Shown: positions 23,944 to 35,000 of the stretch, one piece after another
Numbering within the stretch: the first letter of the stretch is position 1
Layout of the letters: every line of letters starts with the position of its first letter
Origin: Perkinsus olseni
Taxonomy: Eukaryota; Perkinsozoa; Perkinsida
NCBI GenBank assembly: GCA_013115125.1
Contig: JABANN010000125.1
Coordinates: 1 to 64,000 of the forward strand
Reading direction: 5' to 3'
Length of the DNA stretch: 64,000 nucleotides
The notes under the pieces: generated by a model
The model's input: only the letters and a program-made list of their open reading frames with translations
Told to the model about the DNA's origin: nothing
The model's database searches: none
Made by a program: the position numbers and the translations under genes

Positions 23944-24435
23944 TTATTCAGTAATGGTAACCAGCGATTCTGCTGCAGCACTTGGGCGCTTATGAAGCCA
24001 GAGGGTGTAGTATTTGCCACAGACTCTGACGACCATCTTTCCTTCCGCCGTGCTGTACGGTACATCAGCCCAGTCCTTGAGCGTGAGGTTCCCAGCAGAT
24101 CGGTCGAAAAGCGCCCAACCCCAAACAGGGACAGTCTGCGACTTCGAGGAGTAAACGGCGTTGGTAAAATCTAGATGGAGGTGCTCGTATGGCCTCTTGT
24201 GATGCTCCCATACGATACCGCCTTCATGAGGCCGTTCAGGCATGAAGCTGTGATGGAAGTCCAGCGCAGCGAGGCCCACATTGGTGGGATGCTTCGGGTG
24301 GGGATGGAAGAGCCCGAAGCGTATGAGCCATTGGTCTCCAGGCTTCGGTACCTCATGCTTGTATCCAAAGTAGAAGCCTTCAAGGGGTAGACCACTGGCA
24401 AGCTGGAGAAGGACTAGGACGCCAAAGGCGAGCAT
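23944..24435 (-). CDS. Secreted-type protein of unknown family, paralogue 1
   Basis: A single open exon. The chosen start (24435) gives MLAFGVLVLLQLASGLP, a signal peptide, and a mature part of about 145 residues: EGFYFGYKHEVPKPGDQW, IRFGLFHPHP, LDFHHSFMPERPHEGGI, LDFTNAVYSSKSQTVPVWG and VVRVCGKYYTLWLHKRP. It aligns throughout with the next gene upstream, which shares RFGLF-PHP, PHxGGIxW, LDFxNAVxSS and a W-x2-A-x-F block. It has two cysteines at most, so it is not a disulphide-rich fold. I recognise no domain; function unknown. An in-frame ATG 90 bp upstream would bury the signal peptide and is less likely. Confidence 0.7.
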   Translation of the reverse strand: MLAFGVLVLLQLASGLPLEGFYFGYKHEVPKPGDQWLIRFGLFHPHPKHPTNVGLAALDFHHSFMPERPHEGGIVWEHHKRPYEHLHLDFTNAVYSSKSQTVPVWGWALFDRSAGNLTLKDWADVPYSTAEGKMVVRVCGKYYTLWLHKRPSAAAESLVTITE

Positions 24436-24649
24436 CGGAGGGTGAAAATGGCCACTAACCTGGAAGATAGATCCGCGACGAGAATCCTCACGCGTAGTGC
24501 ACTCAAGCGCGAGGAGACTCCCCAATACTCATCACTATCAGAAGGGAAACGATAAATTCGAAAAGAATTACCGAGAGTTACATGTTGGTTTGATGTGTTC
24601 AACGAATGTCGAAGCATTGCGTATCCCTCGGCGTTCACCGCACTGCCCT

Positions 24650-25090
24650 TCAAGCCAAGTGCTCTTTACCCTCATGATGTGGTAAGGTCATCACATACCG
24701 CTCGCCTTTCATGCACAAGGTTACCTGCTCTGAGCTGTGATCATAACGAGCCTGTGCACACTCCTTCGGATCCACGCCATAGCGCTCGAAGAAGGCTTTG
24801 GCCCATGTGGGTGTCCTTTGCTCCATACTTGAGAAAACGGCGTTGGCGAAGTCAAGCTTTATATTATCCTCGTCCTCCGCCACATAATTCCACTTGATAC
24901 CACCCAGATGAGGCTTGTCACTAAAGATGTAACTTTGAAGATCCAGGGTGGAAAGTCCCTCCGGACCCTTCTCGCTTGGATGAGGGTAGAACAGGCCGAA
25001 CCTGATCATCTCACGCTCTTCGGTATCGGGCATGGGCCCTCCTCTCCAGATATAGATCCCTTCAGTTGGCAGATCCTGCCGTCCGGTCAT
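24650..25090 (-). CDS. Secreted-type protein of unknown family, paralogue 2
   Basis: Tandem paralogue of the gene at 23944-24435, same strand, with a 214-bp gap. Aligned blocks are LPTEGIYIW, MIRFGLFYPHP, LDLQSYIFSDKPHLGGIKW, LDFANAVFSSMEQRTPTW and AFFERYGVDPKECAQ, then VTLCMKGERYVMTLPHH; identity is about one third by eye. The N-terminus is unresolved. The homologous region begins near 25075 right after a possible acceptor (ggcag), so a first exon with the signal peptide probably lies further upstream, perhaps near 25290, where MFMRAASIESIAS could start. The frame is open to 25240 without a better start. Confidence 0.62.
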   Translation of the reverse strand: MTGRQDLPTEGIYIWRGGPMPDTEEREMIRFGLFYPHPSEKGPEGLSTLDLQSYIFSDKPHLGGIKWNYVAEDEDNIKLDFANAVFSSMEQRTPTWAKAFFERYGVDPKECAQARYDHSSEQVTLCMKGERYVMTLPHHEGKEHLA

Positions 25091-26504
25091 GTGATGACAA
25101 TCTGGAACGTGTAAGTTACTGGTAGCATTGTTCGAGTCGTGGTTGCGAGGGGTCAGCCCAGATAAGGCTGAGCGCCGTGCGTGTACATGCGTCTTTGTGC
25201 ATGCGTGCACACCTGTGCTTTGCCTGCCGACCTGTTGCAACTCGTTGCTGAAACTTGGAAACTTGCAATACTTTCGATGCTAGCAGCACGCATAAACATA
25301 GGAAAAATAGATGGAAGAAGTCTCAATGTTAGCTCAATATGATTCAGACGTCTTTGGAACTACAACTGTGAAGAACTACTGAGACCTACGACTATGTACG
25401 ATGGCTTGCGTTAACTATAAGGGTCACATCAAGTACTCATTGCTCAACAGACCGATGTAAAACTGAGGACCGCCATAGGGACGTGATCATCCGCTTGACT
25501 CTAGGAGACCAGGTTTGTGGTGTCGCGGACCGCGACTCGCGGTCTATAGAGGTTCCATAACTTATGGAACAATATGGAGCCTTGACGATGAAGGTACGCT
25601 GTTAACATAGTAGTGCCGCTTCGCTACCGCCGCGCGAGTGTTCTGTCGATCCCTGTACATTGTGAGGCTCCCACCAGTGTCCCCACCGCCGCACAACCTC
25701 TAAGGTTGGAATGTTCAAGCACGAATATTCCTGTTCTGGCCCTGAAGTAGTTCAATCGTTATTTATTATGTCAGTTCAACCTTCAAGAATCCTCGATCAC
25801 ATCCTATCATCACGATCTGATCTCAGCCTCAGGCTCTTTGCGCTCAGCTTGCTGACAGGGCACAAGCTACTGCACAAAGCGCTGGGTCTCGTAGAGAGTC
25901 GCGTCGTGACCAAAGTTGCCTACGGGGGAAGAGTATGTAGGCTCCAAACTCCAACGGAGCCTGTGCGCCTGCGATCCTACTCCGTGCAAGGTTCACTACT
26001 GGAGCCTGCGGGTGTATTCTCGGAGGCAGCAGAAGTGCCAAACATTCACTGTTCTAAGCTCAGGCGTATGCTGCTGCTCTCAAGGTTCCGCAGATAAGGT
26101 ACACGACAACATGCTGATAGCAGAATCACTCGTTCTCACTGTGAATCCAGATCATACCACTCGAGGGCGATCTCTCAATGCTTTGCATACACGAGCTCGC
26201 TGTTAGAATAGCCGCCAGTCTGCCGGAGGCATCGGAATATATAATAGAGGAAGGCGTAACCCACATGTTTCACAATGTTTGACCCTGGTGATGCATCGCT
26301 ACCTTAGATTCCAGACTTGTCCATCTGGGCCAATAAGTTAGCTGCCGGCTTCGGCGTTTATCGCGAATGATGAGATCACCAGCTGGTCTCGAAGACATGC
26401 ATCATGGTTGATGAATTTCATTCGTCCCACCGTCATGCTTGTGTACGTCAATTGTGCATCTGGGTAGCATCCCACTTCCCCAGGGCGCTTCCTCGATCGT
26501 CATA
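25091..26504. other. No firmly supported gene
   Basis: Divergent flanks of the secreted paralogue and the TMEM260-like gene. A plus frame at 25711-26097 is open for 128 codons but matches nothing I know; a short VQGSLLEPA stretch recalls the RCK domain at 34060, but flanking residues do not follow. Low-complexity TG/CA-rich DNA sits around 25180-25215. Confidence 0.4.
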
Positions 26505-29145
26505 ATGCCGAGGCGACTCGTGAAACACGAAGAGCTCGACACTGCATGCGACCTTCCCGTGACGGTCGTCAACCTCTTCCGGATGGGGCTGGTGTGTGGT
26601 GTGCTCGCCGTCTACATTCCTCACTCCCTGTCCACCGAGATGGGAGATGGAGACTCTCCCGAGCTTCTCGCCAGTGCCTGCACGAACTCATTGTAAGCCT
26701 CAAAGATCCAAGCATCGACTCGTGAATCCTCATCAGACGGATGCCTTCCACTGGGGATAGCCATGCTGTACATCTCAGACCTCATCCTCCTGGGTACCCT
26801 CTCTACACGATACTGCTGCAGCTCTGGCTCGGCCTAGGCCTCAACCCTCACCTTCTATCAGCCTGCTTCGGTGCACTGGCCTCTGCTGCCGTCTTCGACG
26901 CGGTACTGTTACTGTCAATGACTGTATGCTCGGGAGCGCTCCCACTCATATTCGGCATCACAACCGCCGCTCACTACTCCCTTGCTACTCTGCGGTTCCA
27001 CACAGTTGTGGAAGTCTTCCCACTCAATTCTGCACTTCTCTCTTGGACATTCTATTTCGGCACTCGTTGGTTGCTCCGCTCTCCAGGTCAATGCCCATGG
27101 CAATGCGGTCTGCTGATGGGCCTGGCCGCCAGTAACCAGCATACTTCTCTACTGTTCCTCCCATCATTCATCTTCATAGCCCTGCGACGGTTACCCTGGA
27201 GTGCAGTGCTTAAGCTCGGCGTGTGCTTTGCTGTTGGTCTACTACCCTACATATACCTGCCGTTCCTTCAAGGAGAGATGTCATGGCCTACTGCGAGCAT
27301 GCTGAGGCACATCCTGAGGGGCGACTACGGTACACTCAGCCTTGGCAGCGCAACCAACCCTCATGCTAATGATGATAGGGTAACGCTAATCGCTGTCGTT
27401 GGGGCATTCGTCGAAGACACAGGCATCCTCTCCCTATGCCTTGGGATACTCATGAGTGTTGTAGCGCTGCGCTGCGAGACTAATGTTCGTATTATCACCT
27501 TGGTCTGTGTAACCAGCTTCCTCATCTACTTGACGGTGTTCTCCTGGATGGCGAACTTGAGCCTCGAATCGAGCCTACTGCGGAACTCTGTATATCCTAG
27601 GTTTTGGGTGCAGCCCCTCCTTCCTCTACACCTAATCACCGGCGTGGGCTTGGCGACCCTCTGGGGTAGTGGCCGGAGGATTGCCAAGGCGCTGGCCTTG
27701 TGCCTAGCTTTTGTCTGGGGTATAGAAGGACTTGCTCACCATTTACCGACAGACCTCGCTCACTCGAGAGTTGACTACTACTCTAGTTTCTTGCAGGTGG
27801 GCACTCGATTGGCGGTACTGAGTGAACACAGGTCTTGGGTGCGTTCTCCTTTGGGTCTCTCGAGCATAGCCGGTCTCTCGTAACCCGTCACACGAAAGTG
27901 GTTATTGACAGCTCTGCAATTCAGGCTCTCCCTCCGCGGTCTGTCGTGGTTACCACAGGCGACATGCCGGCCTATGCAATGAAGTACCTCCTCGGTTGCA
28001 CTGCAAGACGCAGCGATGTCCGCACAGTGTCCGAGGCCGAGCTATCGTCGAGGTATTGGTGGGAGAGCAGCCAGCGGAGGCATATACTGCCAGGACTCAG
28101 TACGCAGCCTTCCTTAGGCCCTACTTGCTCACGGCTGTGTTCCGGTCTGCCGAGGACCTTCATTCAGGTCACCTCCCTGTCCCCAACAGCGCTGAGAATC
28201 TCAAGATACTGATGACCACCGCATTGCGAGAAAATCGCCCACTGTAGGCATGACCATCCCACCAGCGGCTCGACCCTACTTACCGTGGAGAATTGTCAGA
28301 TTCTTCGTTCATTTGCCATCCTTCATGTCGGCTGGCTATGCCCCCGACTATTTCGGCCCCGACAGACTTGTGCAAGGACTCACCCTTTACCCTACAGGCC
28401 CAGCTATTCGGGTATACCGACTTGAGCTGCGGTGCTTATCCTTTTGAGCTAGAACCTATTACATTTTACTTTTTCCACTATGAGGTCTGGTAGTGAGGAC
28501 GGCAGGTATATGCTACTGAGGCAGCACCGAAGACTTGGAAAGCACTACGAGATTATCAGAGAAGGCTGGCCCAGAGTGGCTCGATCTTCGAAGGCCATGA
28601 GCTCAGAGAAGGTGAGAGAACAGCATTGTGCACGGCCGGAAGTTGCTTTCAGGAACTTTCGAAGCAGCCCTATTTGCTCGGCAATGTACTCAGTTCGAGT
28701 ACGGAATGGCCGCTCTATTACAGTTCGATGCTACAGCGGAAGACTATGCAGCACTTGCGCAAGATGTAGAGGGTTGGATTGCTCAGTGTGATGAGTGAGA
28801 CATCGGGGACTTCACATTCTTCCATACTTGCCAAATGGCATGTCCCTCAGCGCCTCTTTGCTGGATCCTCATACTGGGCTGGCTACTGCCTCCTTGCGAG
28901 TGTCCCCGGAGAGTTGGCGAGCGATTGGCTGGATATTCTCAAGGTTGCCTCAGGGCGAACGAAAGGCAGCTCTTTATCTGGGTGAGCTTTCGATCGATCC
29001 CACCGCTAGTGGATGAATGTCTTCAGAGCGTTACCTACAGTTTGTCGACGAGTTGGACGTCGGCAACCCCGAGATAGAGCGCATTAGAGACTACGTTGCC
29101 GCAGTGCAGAGGCTAATCCCTGACAAATCCAATATATCAGTGTGA
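26505..29145 (+). CDS. TMEM260-like protein O-mannosyltransferase (DUF2723)
   Basis: The N-terminus, after MPRRLVKHEELD, holds a membrane helix and the family motif GDGDSPELLASAC; its aspartate is the presumed catalytic residue of this GT-C-type fold. The next exon begins HPPGYPLYTILL, the second DUF2723 signature, and continues as a long multi-pass domain to about 27880 with LAASNQHTSLLFL and GLLPYIYLPF. Then comes a soluble C-terminal part: VVVTTGDMPAYAMKYLLG, RPLFFVHLPSFMSAGYAP, ALCTAGSCFQELSKQ and QFEYGMAALLQFDATAEDY, ending LIPDKSNISV. Introns at about 28248-28300 (gtaggc...tgtcag), 28790-28846 and 28981-29025 splice in phase. Human TMEM260 is an ER O-mannosyltransferase for IPT domains of plexins and related receptors; whether such substrates exist here is unknown. 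Confidence 0.82.
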
Positions 29146-29930
29146 ATGGCATGCTGCTGGTGTTGTGAACATTCTCTACAATCCCTAGGGGACCGGGTTG
29201 ACTAGGCTGGTGGCACGGGTTTCACTTCACTCGCCGTGGGAACTATCGCCTCTTATCGGCTATCTACTAGCGAACCCGATGAAGTCTCGCCAACTGGGAA
29301 ACTCACAACGCAACTTGATGTTTGCAATTGACTGAACTGCTGTTCTATTGGAAGTAACAGCCATTGGGCAGACCACAATGATACCACAAAGGAATGGTAC
29401 GATACTGAAGACTCTCACTGACTGTCATATCACCATCGAATAGCAATGTTGCAATAGTACTACTCACTCATAGAGAAGAGGAATATACACCATACACTCC
29501 TCCACCAAACAACAACCGTCACTGCGCCACGAAATCATCACAACAGCCTCGGTAGCCAACAGTAAGATGAATCGAGAGCGTTTATAGCGCAACTATAAAG
29601 TAGCGCATCAACGAGCGGCTGCTGTTGGCATCACGCGACCATCAAGGTCAGGGAAGAATGGCTGTTGAACTCAGGTCGAGGGCGACGGCGAAGTTGTCTG
29701 ATGAGGGGAGGCGGCGGCAACTAGCGCTGATGAGATCACTCGAGGAGAGGATTCTTGCGGATGGGGTTCATGAGGGGTACCATCTGGTGCATGTACACGA
29801 AGGCCCAGCTGAGATAAGGAGAGAACGATAAGAGTTAACAGGGGAAACTGCCACTTACAACATCCACATGCAAATGGTCGTGAGCCACACAAGCAAGATG
29901 GAAAGTCTGATGCCTGAGAAAGCGAGGACA
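29146..29930. other. Convergent intergenic region
   Basis: Holds the 3' flanks of the TMEM260-like gene and of the small membrane protein. A plus frame from 29658 (57 codons, MAVELRSRATAKLSDEG...) has a helical, charged look, but there is no second line of support. Confidence 0.35.
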
Positions 29931-30306
29931 TCATGTCCAGTCAGCAGCAGTTGGACGCGTACTCTCGCCCTTGGTGATCTTTGGGGTCTCCTTAGCAAAC
30001 AGGATGGGGGCCACGAAGGTGAACACTACGCCCAATACAGCAAATATGATGGTACCAGTGATAAGACCTGCGAACAAACAGAAATAACCGGAGGGATAGG
30101 GGGGAGTGCCGCTTACCAGGAGCATGGAATCCGAGAGAAGCGGGAGCTGCGGCGATGGCACTCATGGTGATGTAGACAGTTCCGAAGAAATTTGTGAAAG
30201 CAAAAAAACTCCTATACGGTATGATATCGGCACGAATCTTGTCCATCTCTCGAGCCCGAGGAGAGTAACCCGGCGCGTTCCATTGATCCTCCCTTCGCGA
30301 CCGCAT
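29931..30306 (-). CDS. Small protein with two predicted membrane helices
   Basis: Two exons. Exon 1 starts MRSRREDQWNAPGYSPRARE, then DKIRADIIPYRSFFAF and a first hydrophobic segment TNFFGTVYITMSAIAAAPA. A 49-nt gtaagc...tcgcag intron follows. Exon 2 carries a second strongly hydrophobic segment, GTIIFAVLGVVFTFVAPILF, and a polar tail KETPKITKGESTR, stopping at TGA 29931-29933. The product is about 108 residues, with charged N- and C-termini likely on the same side. Family unknown; it could be an organelle membrane or assembly factor. Confidence 0.65.
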
Positions 30307-30527
30307 TGACGATTGAGTTGAACGCGAGGAGAAACGATCGCGGTAGCGTTGTTGGGACTAAAGGAATATGCCCATTTTCAAAATCTCGACCTAAGCCCAG
30401 CTTAGTGTACTGTGCTGATTGAGAAATTGCAAGAGTGCAAGATTCTCATTTCTCCGTCCCAGCTGAGACTCTCAGCCTAAGGCCGTCATGGCTGAGGCGG
30501 GAGGCGGAGCGATATTGCTGAGAGATC

Positions 30528-31021
30528 TCATCTGCGCATCTTGAAGTAGATCTCGCCCATTATACGAGTTCGTATCTTGCCGTCAACGACACTTGTCATC
30601 ATTGTGCCATCCCGTCCGCTCATCTGTCAAGCCCAGTGCACAAGCGTTCAAATGACAGGCCTGTCATCAGTGAGTAAGTCCAATCTCGTCGCGTTGATGT
30701 AGCCGAGGTTGTAGCCGCAAACCTGCACATCACGCCACGTTACGATGTTGCGGGCTCCCTGATCGGAGGTTCGGCTAGCACATGGAATTGAGTCCCTGTT
30801 GTTACGGACATTCTCTGTGCCCTTCCGAGCAGCGGAGCGATAGCGTTGTGTTCAGTCTGCCATACATCGTTTCGTATCTCCTCTATACCCATGCCGAACA
30901 CCACCGTATACCCACCTGCACATCACATCACAAGGGGGCGTCATCGCGAGCTAACGACGAGAGATTTTCGCTTCGAAACACCACCGATGAGTAGCCGAAG
31001 AGCTCGGTACATCGAAGCACA
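30528..31021 (-). CDS. Unknown soluble protein, C-terminal exons clear
   Basis: Three exon-like segments with coding character: VVFGMGIEEIRNDVWQTEHN with AIAPLLGRAQRMSV, then ARNIVTWRDVQVCGYNLGYI and NATRLDLLTDDRP, then MSGRDGTMMTSVVDGKIRTR with IMGEIYFKMRR before TGA at 30528-30530. The last intron (33 nt, gtcatt...gacag) is in phase. The middle join would need an intron of only 23 nt, so the model there is doubtful. A plausible N-terminus, MYRALRLLIGGVSKRKS near 31015, looks like a mitochondrial presequence. The overall look recalls small mitochondrial proteins, but I cannot name a family. Confidence 0.5.
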
Positions 31022-31159
31022 GATGAGGAGCCGCACAGTAGGAGTCTGCTAGGCCCAGTCGTTGGTGAGTTATCTGTTCTAGATTTCACGAAGGCCGCTG
31101 ATGACGGGTATCCCTGAGAGGTAACGCTATCTCAATCGTGAGAAATTCGAGCCTTGAAA

Positions 31160-31647
31160 ATGGATTCTGTCAGCCTGTCGCCTCCAAGGAGAAAGAAATC
31201 GCCTGTCCGAGATGATAGTGGGCTCGGAAGACGAGGTCGTCCAGCTGAGAGGTTCTGCCGTCAGGTGACCTCATCGACAGTTGCCGAGGTACGCCCCTCC
31301 ACGATATGTACCTCGAGGCGGAGCAGCTGCTACTGGGACTGGTAGACAGTCCTGATGAGCGATCAGTGATGCTCAAGGAAGTGAGGGCTTCCCGAGTAGG
31401 AGTCTATCACGTTGCTCTCCAGGCTTTGACTAGGCTGGTAGAGGCTGGGGCCGCAGAGCTAGTGAGACGCGCGAAGGTTAGCTCTGGGCAGGCAATTGAA
31501 GCAGACGGTCCGATCACGTTTCAGTTCGACGAGGAAACCAAGCGCCAGGAGGAGTCAGCGGAGAGGCGCAAGGTCCGAGAGGCTACGAGGCGAGCTAAGG
31601 AAGAGTGCCTCATGGGTTGGAGCCTGATGCACGGTGACTCGAGGTAG
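31160..31647 (+). CDS. Small charged helical protein of unknown function
   Basis: Exon 1 encodes MDSVSLSPPRRKKSPVRD, a basic Ser/Pro stretch that could be a nuclear signal. A 29-nt intron (31252-31280) joins in phase to CRGTPLHDMYLEAEQLLL and GLVDSPDERSVMLKEVR. Then come VALQALTRLVEAGAAELVRR and an arginine/glutamate-rich helix RRKVREATRRAKEE; it stops at TAG after GDSR. About 150 residues, no membrane segment, mostly helical. No domain recognised. Confidence 0.6.
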
Positions 31648-32060
31648 TAGCACCGTCCAACGGGCTGTAAGTTCGCCCTCCTACTTCAGCGTCCTTGCTT
31701 ACACTAGCTCCTCCTCTGGCGGCTCCAACGGTCATCCTCGTGCCCAAATACGCCGGTCTTCGCGTCGCCAGAGGGCTCGGAAGGCCGCCTAGCTCCTGCC
31801 GGAAGGCGAGCATCATCTTTATATGAGCCGAACCACTTGGGTTCTCCTGAAGGGACTTCACTGCTCCAAGAGCAGATCATGCTTAGCCTATTCAGTATCT
31901 ATATTCATGTATCACCCTATCTATATAATACACATCGCTGCCCAAATGGCCACCAAATGCCATGTCTCTTTACTCGAGAGAGCCCTTGCGTCTACCCAGA
32001 GAGTCAATACCTACCTAGCGGGGACAGCCGGGGCACTGCTGACTTGATTGACAACCTGAG

Positions 32061-35000
32061 ATGTCGAACATTACCTCAACCATCGATATAGGAGATGGAG
32101 ACGGCTGGGTCTGCGGTCACCACTGTGCGCTTTTCGACTGGGATTGGGGTATCCGAGTCATTTGGCAGTGCTTCCTGGTAACCCGCCTGCCACCGCTAGG
32201 CAGCCCCGTGATCTCGTTCAGCAGGTGTGGCTCATCGTGACCTCGGCGGGACTGTTCTTAACACAAGCCATGAGATGGGGCAACACGTCGCTCGAGAAGT
32301 TCAAAAGACAATTACACGTTGCCGAAGTAGCTACAGCTGGTAGCAGCAGCTGGTCATCGGCCACCTCCGTAGGGATATACTCGAGGATCTTACCTCTACC
32401 TCGGCTTCGTTATAGTAGGGTCCCTCTACCAATGCTGCATCTTCGCTCAACAATCCTATACATGGCACATCCACACGTAAGTTGGAGCTCTCCTCGAACG
32501 CTGTCCTCATCTCGCTTCCCTCAGCTTCTCCTACTCTATCAACTTCTTCATTGCTGTATTATACGGTTTGGAGACCATAATGTTGTGGCTACTGTATATC
32601 ACACAAGGAACAGCTGTATTCCTGAAGCACTCGATCAGCTCGGTAGGGCACACCCACGGAGTACTGCGATTCTCTACTCGTCTCCTAGGGCGAAATGGAG
32701 AGAATCCTATTCCTAGTCTTCACGTGTATGATACTATAATGTACATTTCGCTAGATACCCTTTTTGTAGGTACTCATCGCAGTGTTCGTTGTGGTGTCGG
32801 TGGTGGGCCAGTCCATCTGGGTCGATGACTACGGCCTCAAGACTTGGTTCTCCTTCGCCTTCTTCGCTAGTCTGCGAGTCTTCCAGAACTGGCACCTCTT
32901 CTTAGCAAGCGCAGGCTTCCACAGCGCCGGGATAAACATGCAGGTGAGGCCTTGGCCCCCTCTCGGGAGAGCTGCGTCTAACCCAGGCTGAACTTTCGTA
33001 TCGTGTTCGCCACGTGCCGTTCCTCAAGAGAACTGTTCACACATGCTGCTCCATAGCGTAGTGGCGTTGGAACTCCATTCAGATAGTAAACGTCTGCATC
33101 GGTGCAGTATGCTGGGTCTACTTCACTTCGTGTCTGGTGATGACCTTGGAGAACCTCGAAGTAAAATGACAGCAGCACGTATACCAAAGCTGTGGTGTCA
33201 CCGTCCGAACTCTCGTTCAGGATCCCAAGTGGCTCTTAGTACTCCAACCTACTCCGCGGAGTTGGACTCTGACCTCATCATTCTACTTCATCATGGTCAC
33301 CATCTCCACTGTTGGCTATGGAGATCTCAGCCCTAGCACAGTTCTGGGACGGGTGGTCGCCATCTGTAGGAGCCGTAGCATCCTCGTCCTCACTGGACAG
33401 CCTTCTACCAGGGACAATCCTCGGAGGAATCGCCGCCTTCTCCTATGCCGTCAACAAGCTTCTCGAAGTCTACGGCCTCACTAGGTCCGGTCGAGGGCGA
33501 TACTCACTCAAGCGACGCTACCGTCACATTGTTGTCGCGGGTGAGGCTCTCTGTGTCCGCCGCTCCTACAGTATCGTCACCGCTGGTGGAGGTACTCCTT
33601 CTACTGAGATGCTCAAGGATTTCCTGTCGGAGATCTACCACTCGGATCATGCCGATGATAGCGAAGATCTGGAAGTTGTTCTACTCTTCCCTGGTCAGGG
33701 TAGCGTCATGCAGTCTATGAGCGAGTAAGCCACCTCGCTGTTGCTGGTGAGCACCTACAGCCACGGATTGCTAGAAGCTTTCCTTATACATCGTGTTGTA
33801 GTCTACAACAGTCCACAACTTGCAGATGGTATAATCGCCACGTCTCTCAGCGCAAAGGGCGCTTCCGACTGTCACGCAAATTATACACAATGGTGGCCTT
33901 CAAAACTCTTCCAGTCGCCAGCTGCAGCGGTCGTCCTTAGTGTGGAGTCCTGAGCCTTCTCCCAACGTCGCAAGCTGCTCACAGCCACGACTCAGCTCCT
34001 ATGAGCAGATACCTCCGACAGAAGGAAAACGTACACATGCGGTCGAGAGTGTACACCTTGCAGGGAAGCCTGCTAGAGGCAGCGGACATGCGCCGTATTG
34101 GAGCCACGCAGGCCGAGGCCTTCTTCATCGTCCCTAGCATCTTCTCCTCTAATCCTGTAGGCAGCGTTGCTGATACCTGTGGTATGCCATCACCCAGTTT
34201 GCAGGTCCAGGACGACACAGAAAATCTTGTACGAGTGTTTTCGGTTCGACGATATAACCCAACTGCAAGGATTATTGTTCTCCTCCACAAGGCCGAGCAT
34301 AAGGACATTCTCGGCAGTGAGATGCTATCCGGTGCCTCTCCCGATGTACGATCATCAGCCACGTCGCTGTACATCACTCACTGCTCTGCCGTATCTTAGG
34401 TTGAAGGTGAAGATACGTCGGAGCTCGCAACGTTGATTTGCATCGACCAGTTCAAGCTAGAGTTGATCGGGAAAACTTGCCAAGTGCAGTCTCAGACCAA
34501 ACGCCGTTGCTCGGGTTGAGGAATCGTCAGGTGCCCGGCTTCTCCAGTCTTATCTGTAACCTTTGTACGTCGGTGAGCGATACAGAATCCCCGGAGGGGA
34601 CACCACAGTGGTTGAGAGAGTATGATGCCGGGCTTGGCAACGAACTTTACGAGGTCGTCGTGGCACTGTGCGCAGCCGTGATGGAGACTCTCCTTCCAGG
34701 TCCCGCTATCTCCTGCGTACTATGGGCAGCAATTTGGTCGCTGTTGTTTGGACGTCCTCAACCGTAGCGAGAACCATGACGTTTATCTAATAGGTCAGGC
34801 TATTGCCATCACACTCTCCTCGCCCGGCCACTGGCCGAAAGGACACTCTAGTACTGATAGGCCTCGTGGAGGGCAGCGCCGGCGACAACGGAGGGAAGCT
34901 CATCACGATCAATCCAGGGGCGGACTATCTCGTCGTGGACTCCGATGAGAATACTGGCGTCTACGGCATCTTCATAGCGAGCGATCGTGATGCCATCGTT

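Noticed and set aside
25711-26097. Open plus frame with VQGSLLEPA resembling RCK1 of the potassium channel at 34060
   Set aside because: Only nine residues agree; neighbouring residues and DNA do not align with the channel, and no pore or membrane segment is near.
29625-29831. Small charged plus-strand frame
   Set aside because: The frame opens at TTG; from the internal ATG only 57 codons remain, with no family or splice evidence.
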